This document shows positions 10,161-19,169 of a stretch of 36,650 bases of DNA, piece by piece. Source of the DNA: Verrucomicrobiota bacterium (GTDB lineage Bacteria; Verrucomicrobiota; Verrucomicrobiia; Opitutales; Opitutaceae); the NCBI GenBank assembly GCA_003402695.1, contig QQNC01000007.1:1-36650 (forward strand). Direction: 5' to 3'. The translations under genes and the position numbers were made by a program. A model generated the notes under the pieces. That model did not search any database. It was not told the origin of the DNA and saw nothing but the letters and a program-made list of their open reading frames with translations. The stretch's first letter is position 1. Each line of letters opens with the position of its first letter.

Positions 10161-10244
10161 CAAGCTTTTGCCTTGCCGAGACGCAGGCGGGCGGGTTTTT
10201 ACTTTTTGGCAACTGGGGACTCCTCTCTGGCTGCACTCTCCAGC

Positions 10245-11789
10245 ATGTCGCTTACTCCTTTTCGCAGCCAGTTGATCGCCGATGTGGGCATTTCCCTCGG
10301 TGACGAGGGCAAGGGCCGCCTCATCCCCGAGATTGCCAACGAACTCCGCGATACCTCCGCACCCGTCTCGGTCGTGCTGAAGGTCAACGGCGGTGCCAAC
10401 TCCGGCCATACCGCCGGTGGCATCAAGCTCAACCTCCTCCCCGCCGGCGTGGTGGTGAAGGACGCGGCGCACCTCTGCATCGGCAGCGGCGTCGTCGCTG
10501 ACCCGCGCAAGATCTGGTGGGAAACCAAGCCGCTCGAGAAAAAGGGCCACGCCATTCTCTCCCGCCTCGTCATCGACGAGCGCACCATGGTCTCCGACCT
10601 CACCCACCGCCTGCTCGACCTCGCGTGGGAGGACTACCGCACGCACATCCTCGCCGAGGAGCCCCGCGGCTCCACCGGCCGCGGCATCACCCCCGCCTAC
10701 CTCGACGAGGTCGGCCAGTGGCAGATCACGTTCGCCGACTTCCAGGCCGGCCCGAACTACTTCGCCCGCAAGCTCGCCCAGCGCGCCGATCGCGCCCTGC
10801 GCACCATCCAGCACGTCTGCCGCGTGAGCCCGGAGACGTTCGCCGGCTTCTTCGACAAACTCACCGCCGCCGAACTCCGCGCCAACGCCGAGGGCCTCGA
10901 GCTGGGGGTGTTCGCCAAGGATGAATTCGATTTCACCCGCTTCCGGGGAGCGGCGCCGTTCACCTTGAATCTCGACGCGCTGACCGAAACCTACTGGAAG
11001 GCCGGCACCGCCCTCGCGCAGAATATCGGCGAGGTGCGCGAACTCATCCTGCGCGAACTCCGCGCGGGCCGCACCATCATCGGCGAGTTCGGCCAGGCCT
11101 ACTGGCTCGACAAGCGCCACGGCTACTCGCCCAACGTCACCGCCTCGCACACCTTCACGCCGGAGTTTTTCGAGAGCGCCGGCATCCCCGTCCAGCGCAT
11201 CCACACCTTCGGCGTGGCCAAGGCCTACGACACCAAAGTCGGCACACACACGTTCCTCACGCAGATGGATGACGCCCACCCGCTGGCCGCGATCCTGAAG
11301 CGGCTCGAGTTCGGCACCAGCACCGGCCGCCAGCGCATGGTCGGCTGGTTCGACGCCGTCGAAAAGGGCGATGTCCTCCGCTACGGCGGCTACCAGGACC
11401 TGATGATCAACAAGGCCGACGCCCTCACTTACGCCGGCGACTGGAAGGGCAATCTGCTCATCTGCACCGCCTACGAGGACGCCGACGGCAAACGCTACGT
11501 CCATGTCCCGCGCAATGAGGCCGTCCGCAAGACGCTGAAGCCCGTTTACAGCCAGCACCCCGGCTGGACCGAGGACATCTCCACCGTCCGCAAATTCGCC
11601 GACCTGCCCCTCAACGCCCGCCGCTACGTCGCCGCGATGGTGAAGGCCACGCTCAACGCCGCCTACGCCAACGAATCCTGGCCCGCCCCGGAGAAGATTC
11701 CCAATCTCCGCTACCTCGGCGTCGGCCCCGACCCGGCCCAGATCATCAAGGATGTGCCGGGGACGCTGGAGTTGGTAAAGCTGGCCTAG
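10245..11789 (+). CDS. purA: Divergent adenylosuccinate synthetase-like protein
   Basis: [55 protein letters not shown] and NKAD align with the canonical PurA motif order, with substitutions. Confidence 0.82.
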   Translation: MSLTPFRSQLIADVGISLGDEGKGRLIPEIANELRDTSAPVSVVLKVNGGANSGHTAGGIKLNLLPAGVVVKDAAHLCIGSGVVADPRKIWWETKPLEKKGHAILSRLVIDERTMVSDLTHRLLDLAWEDYRTHILAEEPRGSTGRGITPAYLDEVGQWQITFADFQAGPNYFARKLAQRADRALRTIQHVCRVSPETFAGFFDKLTAAELRANAEGLELGVFAKDEFDFTRFRGAAPFTLNLDALTETYWKAGTALAQNIGEVRELILRELRAGRTIIGEFGQAYWLDKRHGYSPNVTASHTFTPEFFESAGIPVQRIHTFGVAKAYDTKVGTHTFLTQMDDAHPLAAILKRLEFGTSTGRQRMVGWFDAVEKGDVLRYGGYQDLMINKADALTYAGDWKGNLLICTAYEDADGKRYVHVPRNEAVRKTLKPVYSQHPGWTEDISTVRKFADLPLNARRYVAAMVKATLNAAYANESWPAPEKIPNLRYLGVGPDPAQIIKDVPGTLELVKLA

Positions 11790-11816
11790 GTTGCGCGCCC
11801 GCGCTTCCGCCCCACC

Positions 11817-12746
11817 TCACCGGCCGCGCGTCGACGCGGGTTCCACCTTCGGCTTGTCGTCGCCGTCATCGGCGCCGTCCCCGAACTCGAAGCCGAAGAA
11901 GATAAACACCTCCCATTTGGGTGCGCCCTTGTTGAGTCCCCACATCGGCACCAGATCGAGGTGGATCTGGTCCACCGGACGCCATTGTACGCTCGGGCCA
12001 AGGGTCAACGGCCGTCGCTGGTAACTGCCGGGACCCTGGGTCGACTCCTCGCCGTATTTCAACTCGGCCCCTAGGTTCAGCTTCTCGTTGACCGCGCTGT
12101 AGCTGAGCCCGCCACTCACCGCCTGCTCGCGGTAGCGGTCACCGCCGACCTGCTGCTCGTAGAAAACATTGGCCCCCCAGTGCCAGCGCGGCGAAAGCTC
12201 GTCGCCCAGCATCACTTGCAACTCCGCGGCATCCGCCGCCCCGGAGTTGAACTTCCACCCCGCGGCGACGGCGGGATTGAGCGGTAGTTTACCCCAGTCG
12301 GCGAAGGCGTAATGCAACTCAACCCCGCTGCTGTCCTCGTGCCAAGAACCCGGCCCCGCCTCGCCTTCCCGGAAGTCCTGGGAGGTGTTCTCCAAATCCA
12401 CTTGAAACCGGTGCGGCAGGCCCAGCTCAATTTCCTGATGAAACAGGTGCGTCCGGGTGCCGTCGGCGGCATGGGCAAAATCATACCCCAGTTCCACCTC
12501 GGCCTGACCGTCGGGCTGGACATAGACCCGCGTCAGGACAAAGCGCCGGCGCGCCGTCCACTCCGGCTGCTGGTAGCTGCCGATGATTTTGTTTTCACCC
12601 GGCACCGGATGCCCGGTCACCGTGACCGCTTCCAGGGTGGCGGGCGCGTCAGGGGCGGGCGTTTGCGCCGTGGCCAGGGAGGCCGCCGCCAGCCCCAGCA
12701 GTGAAGCCCCCAGTCGGTGGCAGGAAATCTTCCAAGGTGGTGGCAT
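11817..12746 (-). CDS. Putative outer-membrane beta-barrel/transporter-like protein
   Basis: Signal peptide (LLGLAAASLATAQ) followed by alternating beta-strand pattern and repeated aromatic strand ends. Confidence 0.6.
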   Translation of the reverse strand: MPPPWKISCHRLGASLLGLAAASLATAQTPAPDAPATLEAVTVTGHPVPGENKIIGSYQQPEWTARRRFVLTRVYVQPDGQAEVELGYDFAHAADGTRTHLFHQEIELGLPHRFQVDLENTSQDFREGEAGPGSWHEDSSGVELHYAFADWGKLPLNPAVAAGWKFNSGAADAAELQVMLGDELSPRWHWGANVFYEQQVGGDRYREQAVSGGLSYSAVNEKLNLGAELKYGEESTQGPGSYQRRPLTLGPSVQWRPVDQIHLDLVPMWGLNKGAPKWEVFIFFGFEFGDGADDGDDKPKVEPASTRGR

Positions 12747-12855
12747 GCAGAGGTGGACAGCAGTTACGATGAAGGGTCGCGGTCATATTTACCCACCGAA
12801 ACACGAGCCGTCTTTAAAACGTAACCTGGACGTGGGCCGAAACATTCCATCCCGT

Positions 12856-14160
12856 TCAAAAATCCTGCAGCCGGCCCTCGCCGGACCCGCGCTGGGGTTC
12901 GAGGCGGGCCATGACTTCGCCGAGGAGGTAAATCGAGCCGGTCACGACCAGCACGTCGGCCGGGCCGCCGGCGGTGCACTGGTCGGCGTTCGGAAACAGC
13001 CCCTCCACGGTCGCACGCACGACACGGCCCTTGAAGTCCTTCGGGATGAGCGCCTCCAACTCCGCATGGCTGCACGCGCGCGACTGCTGCGGCATGGCGA
13101 GGTGAATCTCCTTCGCATGCCGCGCAATCACCGCCAGCAGCGGACCCGCCCGCTCCGCCCCCAGCACGCCCGTGATCACCACCGGCGCGCGGCCGGTCTC
13201 GGCCCCGAGGTGCGCAAGATTGTTGTCGAGCACCTGCGCGCCCTCGGGATTGTGCGACGCATCCAGGATGGTCAGACGCCCGCCCACGTGCACGCGCTGC
13301 CAGCGCCCCGGCCAGTCCACCTGGCGCAGCCCGGCCGCAATCACCTTGTCGGTCAGCCGCCACTTCAGCCCGAGCGTGCGCGCCACCAGCGTGGCCGTCG
13401 CGGCGTTCCAGCGCTGGTAGTCGCCCTCGAGATTCGTTTCCGGATAACGGGCCACATCGTCGCCGAATTCCTCCACCACCGATACCAGCGGTGCCTCGCG
13501 CTCCCGGGCAATTTCCCGGATGACTCGCTCCGCCTCGGCCGGCACGCGACCCATCACCACGGGGCGGCCCGGTTTGATGATGCCGGCCTTTTCCGCGGCG
13601 ATTTTTGCGATTTCACGCCCGAGAAACTCCCCGTGGTCGAGGGCGATCGAAGTGATGACGCTGACCTCGGGATTGACGATGTTGGTTGCGTCGAGCCGTC
13701 CACCCATGCCGACCTCGATCACGCTCAGATCGCAGCGTTTCCGCGCGAACTGCACGAAAGCCATCGCCATCATGAACTCAAAAAAGCTCGGGTGCTCGTC
13801 CGGGTCCGGCGCCGCAAGTTGCTCCACGACCGGGCGCAGCTCGCGGGTATACGCCGTGATTTCCGCCTCGCTGAGGATCTGCCGGTCCACCTGGACGCGT
13901 TCGCCCAGTTTCACGAGGTGCGGCGACGTGTAGAGACCCGTCTTCCAGCCCGCCACGTGGAAGATGGCATCAAGCATGGCGGCGACCGAGCCCTTGCCAT
14001 TCGTGCCCGCGATGTGGACGCACGGCACCGCGCGCTCGGGATGGCCCAATGCGGCGGCGAACGGCCGCATGCGGTCGATGCCAAATTTAACCCCCTTCGC
14101 CTTCAGGCTAAAGAGGTACGCGGCCACCGCCGCATAATCGGTCGGGTCGCTGGCGGGCAT
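12856..14160 (-). CDS. folC: Folylpolyglutamate/dihydrofolate synthase
   Basis: MPASDPTDYAAVAAYLF start; HIAGTNGKGSVAAMLD P-loop; LYTSPHLVKLGERVQVD; VIEVGMGGRLDATNIV; LDASHNPEGA. Confidence 0.93.
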   Translation of the reverse strand: MPASDPTDYAAVAAYLFSLKAKGVKFGIDRMRPFAAALGHPERAVPCVHIAGTNGKGSVAAMLDAIFHVAGWKTGLYTSPHLVKLGERVQVDRQILSEAEITAYTRELRPVVEQLAAPDPDEHPSFFEFMMAMAFVQFARKRCDLSVIEVGMGGRLDATNIVNPEVSVITSIALDHGEFLGREIAKIAAEKAGIIKPGRPVVMGRVPAEAERVIREIAREREAPLVSVVEEFGDDVARYPETNLEGDYQRWNAATATLVARTLGLKWRLTDKVIAAGLRQVDWPGRWQRVHVGGRLTILDASHNPEGAQVLDNNLAHLGAETGRAPVVITGVLGAERAGPLLAVIARHAKEIHLAMPQQSRACSHAELEALIPKDFKGRVVRATVEGLFPNADQCTAGGPADVLVVTGSIYLLGEVMARLEPQRGSGEGRLQDF

Positions 14161-14177
14161 GGAAGCGATCGCCCGCG

Positions 14178-15056
14178 TCAGGTCTCGACCACGGTCGTGG
14201 GCGGCGGGGCCTTCTTCTTGACGTGCAAGGCCATCAACAGATCGCCAATGCGGTCCCGCAGTTCGGGGCGCGGTACAATCTGGTCCACCAGCCCGTGCTT
14301 GAGCAGGAACTCCGACGTCTGGAACCCTGCGGGCAGGGTCTGCTTGGTCGTGTCCTTGATGACGCGCGGACCCGCAAAACCGATGAGCGCGCCCGGCTCG
14401 GCCAGGATCACGTCGCCGAGGGTCGCATAGCTGGCCGACACGCCGCCGGTCGTCGGGTGCGTGAGCACCGAAATGTAGGGCAAACCAGCCAGCGCGAGCC
14501 GGCCCAGCGCCGCGCTGGTCTTGGCCATCTGCATCAGCGAGAGGATGCCTTCCTGCATGCGCGCGCCACCCGAGGTGCTGAAGATGATGCAGGGGCATTT
14601 CTTCGCCAAGGCGACCTCGATGGCCCGGGTGATTTTCTCGCCCGCCGCCGAGCCCAAGGTGCCGCCACAGAACCGGAAATCCATCACCGCCAGTGAAACC
14701 GGGATGCCGTGGATGTTGCCCGTGCCGCAGATGACCGCCTCGGGCAGGCCGCTCTCCTTCTCGTATTTTTTGATGCGGGTCGGATAGGGCGCCGAGTCGG
14801 TAAACTTGAGCGGATCCGCCGAGCGGATGCCGGCATCGGCCTCCTCGAACGTATTTTCGTCCAACAGCTTGGCGATGCGCTCCCGCGCCCCAATGGGGAA
14901 GTGGTGGCCGCTCTTCGGGACCACCATCTGGTTATCCTCGAGCTCCTTCGTGAACACCGACTCACCCGTCACCGGGTCCTTGGTGTACAGCCCGTGCGGG
15001 ATCTCTTTCTTCCGCGTGCGGCGGACCGTGTAGGTGGGTTTGTCGAAGTGGACCAT
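14178..15056 (-). CDS. accD: Acetyl-CoA carboxylase carboxyltransferase subunit beta, lacking zinc-finger cysteines
   Basis: [98 protein letters not shown]. Confidence 0.93.
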   Translation of the reverse strand: MVHFDKPTYTVRRTRKKEIPHGLYTKDPVTGESVFTKELEDNQMVVPKSGHHFPIGARERIAKLLDENTFEEADAGIRSADPLKFTDSAPYPTRIKKYEKESGLPEAVICGTGNIHGIPVSLAVMDFRFCGGTLGSAAGEKITRAIEVALAKKCPCIIFSTSGGARMQEGILSLMQMAKTSAALGRLALAGLPYISVLTHPTTGGVSASYATLGDVILAEPGALIGFAGPRVIKDTTKQTLPAGFQTSEFLLKHGLVDQIVPRPELRDRIGDLLMALHVKKKAPPPTTVVET

Positions 15057-15064
15057 GAGAGGAA

Positions 15065-15886
15065 TTAGCCGTGGCCGAAGGTGATGACGTCGAGATTCAG
15101 ACAGCCGGCGCGACGGAGTACAAGGGCGCAGCTGTTGAGGGTGGAACCGGTGGTGAAAACGTCATCAACCAGGATGATGTGGAGGTCTGGATTCAACTGG
15201 GCGCCCCGGACCAGTGCAAAGGCATTTTTCAGGTTCGCCTGGCGGGCTTTCCTATCGTGATGCGTTTGTGAAACGGTGTCCGCCGTCCGCCGCAGCCACG
15301 ATTCCACCTGGGCCCCTCCCCCCGCCGCCCGGGCCAGCGCGCCGGCCAGCAGCAGACTCTGGTTGTAAGCGCGCTCACGCTCCTTGCGCGGGTGCAAGGG
15401 CACCGGCACGAGCACCGCGCCGCGCGCCAGCTCCAGCACGTGCGGCGAACGCCGGAATATTTCCTCCATGTCCGACAGCACAAACAGGCCCCGGTGATAC
15501 TTCAGCTCATGCACCAGGGCCCGCGCCGGGCCTTTCAACAGCACCGCCGTCCGGCCCTCACGGTAAGCCGGGGCGAGTCCCTCACAATGCGGACACATTC
15601 GTTCCCCTGCCATCTCGCCGTAAAACGGATGCCCGCAGGCCGAGCAGTGCGGTGGTGACACAAAATCAATCTGCTTCACGCAGCGCCCGCACACATGCCG
15701 GAAACCGCCCGCCCGGTTGTCCGTAGTCTCGTTGTCCGTAGTTCCGCTGTCCGTAGTCCCGCCGTCCGCAGTCCCGTTGTCCGCGCCAGCATCCACCAAA
15801 CCCCGGCACAGCACGCACCCCGGTGGAAACACCACGTCGCCCAGCCCGCGCGCAAGTTGACCGAGCGTGGCGTTCACCTTGTTCAC
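15065..15886 (-). CDS. comF: ComF family phosphoribosyltransferase/amidophosphoribosyltransferase-like protein
   Basis: CVLC...CGRC...CSACGHPF...CPHC zinc ribbon; [43 protein letters not shown] motif. GTG start near 15886 proposed because the longer ORF runs into a repeat element. Confidence 0.82.
   Translation of the reverse strand: MNKVNATLGQLARGLGDVVFPPGCVLCRGLVDAGADNGTADGGTTDSGTTDNETTDNRAGGFRHVCGRCVKQIDFVSPPHCSACGHPFYGEMAGERMCPHCEGLAPAYREGRTAVLLKGPARALVHELKYHRGLFVLSDMEEIFRRSPHVLELARGAVLVPVPLHPRKERERAYNQSLLLAGALARAAGGGAQVESWLRRTADTVSQTHHDRKARQANLKNAFALVRGAQLNPDLHIILVDDVFTTGSTLNSCALVLRRAGCLNLDVITFGHG
15716..15790. repeat. 15-bp tandem repeat (4 full units plus a partial) within comF
   Basis: GTTGTCCGTAGTCTC / GTTGTCCGTAGTTCC / GCTGTCCGTAGTCCC / GCCGTCCGCAGTCCC / GTTGTCCGCG. 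Confidence 0.9.
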
Positions 15887-15940
15887 GGAAGGCGGAAGCG
15901 TTTTATCACGAAGCCCCGAGGACCCGAAAGGCCGGGAGTT

Positions 15941-16030
15941 TGTCATTCTGAGCGCAGCGAAGAATCCAGTGAGATGGCGCCGCGCGCTTCGCGGTCGTCC
16001 AACTGGATTCTTCCCTTCGTTCAGAATGAC
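15941..16030. repeat. 90-bp imperfect palindromic element, copy A
   Basis: GTCATTCTGAGCGCAGCGAAGAATCCAGT ... ACTGGATTCTTCCCTTCGTTCAGAATGAC; arms match at 26 of 29 positions by eye. Confidence 0.88.
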
Positions 16031-16118
16031 AGTCCGAGGATGAATCGATTCCCCCATTCCGCACCGCACGCTTCCGCGATAAATCCGTATCCGCGTCTTC
16101 CACGGACGGCCGGGGTCG

Positions 16119-16883
16119 TCAGGAGTAAAAGACCTTCACCAAGAACAGCCCCTGCGGCGGGGCCGTCAGCACGCGGGCCGTGCGTTTCTTCGACGCGAGG
16201 ATCGTCCGCACCTCCGCCAGAGTGACCTTCCCCTCGCCCACACTCACCAGCATCCCGACCAGGCTGCGCATCATCTTGTATAAAAAACCCTCGGCCTCGG
16301 CCGTGATGGTGATGCTCCGGCCGCGCTTCACCAGGTCCAACCGGCGCAGGTTGCGCACCGCGTTCTCCGGTGTCTCCCCCTGCCCGCCGAGCGCCGTGAA
16401 CGCCCGGAAATCATGCCGTCCGCGCAACACCGCCGCCGCTGCCTGCATGGCGGAGAAATCCAGCGGACGAAACACCGACCAGCAATATGCCCGGTTGAAG
16501 GGATCCGCGTCGCCGAGCTGCAGGTGGTACACGTACCGCTTCGCCTTGGCATCGAACCGCGCGTGAAAATCCGCCGCCACTGCCCGCACCGACTTCACTT
16601 GGATCGTCGCCGGGAGCCCGGCGCGGAATGCCGCGATCAGCTTGTCCACGCCATGACGCCACTCGGCATCAAAGTGGAACACCTGCCCGCGCGCGTGCAC
16701 CCCGGAATCCGTCCGTCCGCTGCCATGAATCCGGATCGGCTGACCAAAAATCTGCGCCAGCCGTTTCTCAATGATGTCCTGCACCGCATTGGACCGCGCC
16801 TGGCTCTGCCAGCCGGCAAACCCCGTGCCGGCGTAGGCACAGGTGCATTTCCAGCGTTGGGTTTGGCGAGAGAAGGCAGTCAA
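16119..16883 (-). CDS. truA: tRNA pseudouridine(38-40) synthase
   Basis: YAGTGFAGWQSQ, GSGRTDSGVHARGQVFHF, LPATIQVKSV, GFLYKMMRSLVGMLVSVGEG. Confidence 0.93.
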   Translation of the reverse strand: MTAFSRQTQRWKCTCAYAGTGFAGWQSQARSNAVQDIIEKRLAQIFGQPIRIHGSGRTDSGVHARGQVFHFDAEWRHGVDKLIAAFRAGLPATIQVKSVRAVAADFHARFDAKAKRYVYHLQLGDADPFNRAYCWSVFRPLDFSAMQAAAAVLRGRHDFRAFTALGGQGETPENAVRNLRRLDLVKRGRSITITAEAEGFLYKMMRSLVGMLVSVGEGKVTLAEVRTILASKKRTARVLTAPPQGLFLVKVFYS

Positions 16884-16904
16884 AGGTATTTAGGGAGCAG
16901 GTTT

Positions 16905-16977
16905 ATCGCAAAAAGCGCAAAAGGGCGAAAGCGCGGAGGACGATCCGGGACATTTTGAACTTTAGCGCTTTTGCGAT
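16905..16977. repeat. Inverted repeat between truA and ruvX
   Basis: ATCGCAAAAAGCGCAAAAG ... CTTTAGCGCTTTTGCGAT. Confidence 0.7.
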
Positions 16978-17417
16978 TACTCCGCCTCCGTCTCCTCCAC
17001 GGCCGGCGGCGGCGATTTCTGGTCGAGGAAATCCTGCAGGATGAGCGTCGCCGCCCGCGAGTCGATCAGCCCGCTGGCGCGCACCTCGCGCCGCTTCGAC
17101 TTCGCGATGGTGGACTCCGCCTCGTAACTGGTGAGCCGTTCGTCCACGAGGTGCACCGGCAGGCCGAGTTCGCCCTGCAGCCGCACGGCCAGCGCCTCCG
17201 CCTCTTTCGCCTTGGGGCCGGCGGTGTCGTCCATGTTCAGCGGGTAACCGAGCACGAGGTCGGTCGCGGCGCGCTGTTTCACCACCGCCACCAGCGCCGC
17301 CCAGCGTTTCTCCGGCGCCGCATCCGTGATCGCAGGCAGGGGCGTCGCCACGCCGAGTTCGTCGCCGTAGCTGAGCCCGATGCGCCGGGTGCCGTAATCG
17401 ATGCCGAGGCAACGCAT
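16977..17417 (-). CDS. ruvX: Putative pre-16S rRNA nuclease/Holliday junction resolvase YqgF
   Basis: MRCLGIDYGTRRIGLSYGDELGVATPL, LVLGYPLNMDDTAGP, LVDERLTSYEAES, DSRAATLILQDFLD. Confidence 0.9.
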   Translation of the reverse strand: MRCLGIDYGTRRIGLSYGDELGVATPLPAITDAAPEKRWAALVAVVKQRAATDLVLGYPLNMDDTAGPKAKEAEALAVRLQGELGLPVHLVDERLTSYEAESTIAKSKRREVRASGLIDSRAATLILQDFLDQKSPPPAVEETEAE

Positions 17418-17495
17418 GCCCCTGATTCCGGCGTCGGTCACCGCCGGGCGCAATTTCATTTGCGACCCCGGTCGAACCGGCTCTCTTACGCCGTC

Positions 17496-17834
17496 ATGGC
17501 GTCTTCCCCCTTCCCGCTCGAAATCACCGTCGCCGCGGCCAGTGCCTTGGTGACCGCCGGCCCCGACCAGGCGCTGATCCTCGACGTGCGCGAGCCGGAC
17601 GAGCTCGCCATCGCCCACCTCGAAGGGACGCGGTCCATCCCGATGCGCGAGGTTCCCGCCCACGTGAACTCCCTGCCCCGGGACCGCCACCTGCTCGTGC
17701 TCTGCCACCACGGCCAGCGTAGCCTGCGCGTGACCCATTTTCTGCGCGACCAGGGTTTCACCGCCGTCAGCAGCATCGCGGGTGGCATCGAGGCCTGGGC
17801 CGTGGAGATCGACCCGGCCCTCGCGCGGTATTGA
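17496..17834 (+). CDS. Rhodanese-like domain protein
   Basis: LILDVREPDELAIAHLEGTRSIPM; active-site loop LVLCHHGQRS; IAGGIEAWAVEID. Confidence 0.88.
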   Translation: MASSPFPLEITVAAASALVTAGPDQALILDVREPDELAIAHLEGTRSIPMREVPAHVNSLPRDRHLLVLCHHGQRSLRVTHFLRDQGFTAVSSIAGGIEAWAVEIDPALARY

Positions 17835-17849
17835 GCGCGATCGCGCCGG

Positions 17850-19163
17850 TTACCCGCGCGCCAGTTCCAGCACGATAATCGTGTCCGGCTCCGTGCGGTC
17901 CGCCGGCGCCACCATGAGGCGCAGGCCCTCGCCGCTCTGCTGCAGGCCAGCCTTCCCGCCCGCCAAGAGCCGCGCCGACACCACCCGACGCGCCAGCGCG
18001 GGCAGCACGACCTCGCCCTCGGGCCACTGGAGCACGTGCACATAAACCGTGTCACCCTTCCGCGTGGACACGCCGTAATCCCCCGGCGGAAACGGCCCGC
18101 CCCGCGTGCCGTAAATGCTCGCGCCGTTCTGCGCCAGCCACGCCCCCATGCGCTGCAGCCGGTCGGCCTCGCGGGGATCGATCTGGCCCGTCGGCAGCGG
18201 TCCGATATTCATCAGCAGGTTGCCGCCCCCACCCGCGCAGCGCACCAGGTGGCGCAGGCATTCTTCGAACGGAATCACCGGAGCCTGAAACCCGTGCCAG
18301 GACCAGAAGCCGGTGAACGTCATGCACGACTCCCAGTCCCGCTCGAGGTTGTACTCCCCGATGCTCTGCTCGGGCGTCGTGCAGTCCGCCGCCACCCCGC
18401 AGCGGTCATTGATGATCACCTTCGGCCGCAGCCGGTGAATCATCTGGAAAAGCTTTTTCCCGTCCCAGAGCTGCCACGGGTAATAGTGCTCGGTGTCGAA
18501 GAAGATCACCTCGATGTTCGGGCATTTCAGGAGGAGCTCCTCCACTTGGTGGTACATGTACTCGTTGTACTGCGCCATCCGCTCCGGGCCGTAGTCCGGG
18601 TGATGCCAGTCACGCTGCGAGTAATAGATGCCATACCGAATCCCCGCCCGGGCACAGGCCTGCGCCATGGCCACGACCAGGTCGCGGCGGTACGGCGTGG
18701 CCATGATATTGAAGTCGGTGAACTTCGTGTCCCACATGCAGAAGCCGTTGTGGTGCTTCGTGACTTGGATGAGATATTTCATGCCGGCCTGCTTGGCCGC
18801 GCCGACAAATTGGTCCGCGTCGAACATCCCCGGATAAAATGACTTATGCAGGTTGTCATAGACTTCCCGCGGGACCGCCGGCTTGAACCAGTCGAGCCAG
18901 AACCGGTGTTCCTTGATGCCGTGGAGGTCCGGACTCGGCCGCGGGTTGTCGAGGAGCTGTTCGCCGTTATCGGCGTAGTACTGCTTGCTCCAGCTGATCT
19001 CGCTCGCGACCAGGCTCGAAGGATCCCAGTGCACAAACATCCCAAACTTCGCATCCCGCCACCAGTCCACCCGGCGCTGCGATGACTCGGATTTGTCCGC
19101 CCACTTCGGTTGCAGGGCGTCCGCCCAGAACTGCTCGAACGCCGGATCTTCCGTGTCGCTCAT
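17850..19163 (-). CDS. Alpha-L-fucosidase family (GH29) glycoside hydrolase
   Basis: DWWRDAKFGMFVHWDPSS, KYLIQVTKHHNGFCMWDTKFTDFN, VIFFDTEHYY, NLLMNIGPLPTGQIDPREADRLQRMGAWLAQNGASIYGTRGG. Confidence 0.9.
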   Translation of the reverse strand: MSDTEDPAFEQFWADALQPKWADKSESSQRRVDWWRDAKFGMFVHWDPSSLVASEISWSKQYYADNGEQLLDNPRPSPDLHGIKEHRFWLDWFKPAVPREVYDNLHKSFYPGMFDADQFVGAAKQAGMKYLIQVTKHHNGFCMWDTKFTDFNIMATPYRRDLVVAMAQACARAGIRYGIYYSQRDWHHPDYGPERMAQYNEYMYHQVEELLLKCPNIEVIFFDTEHYYPWQLWDGKKLFQMIHRLRPKVIINDRCGVAADCTTPEQSIGEYNLERDWESCMTFTGFWSWHGFQAPVIPFEECLRHLVRCAGGGGNLLMNIGPLPTGQIDPREADRLQRMGAWLAQNGASIYGTRGGPFPPGDYGVSTRKGDTVYVHVLQWPEGEVVLPALARRVVSARLLAGGKAGLQQSGEGLRLMVAPADRTEPDTIIVLELARG

Positions 19164-19169
19164 GTTCGG

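Noticed and set aside
8844-11558. 904-aa minus-strand ORF
   Set aside because: Antisense shadow of the rhombosortase-like and purA genes; low-complexity Gly/Ala/Glu/Asp composition typical of GC-rich reverse frames.
12583-14430. 615-aa plus-strand ORF
   Set aside because: Antisense to folC and accD, shadow composition.
15716-15790. CRISPR array candidate
   Set aside because: Contiguous 15-bp units with no unique spacers and no cas genes; it is a minisatellite.
15887-16069. N-terminal extension of the comF ORF (VILNEGKNPVGRPRSARRHLTGFFAALRMTNS)
   Set aside because: Translation of the 90-bp palindromic repeat; the FFAALRMT-type peptide is a recurrent annotation artefact.
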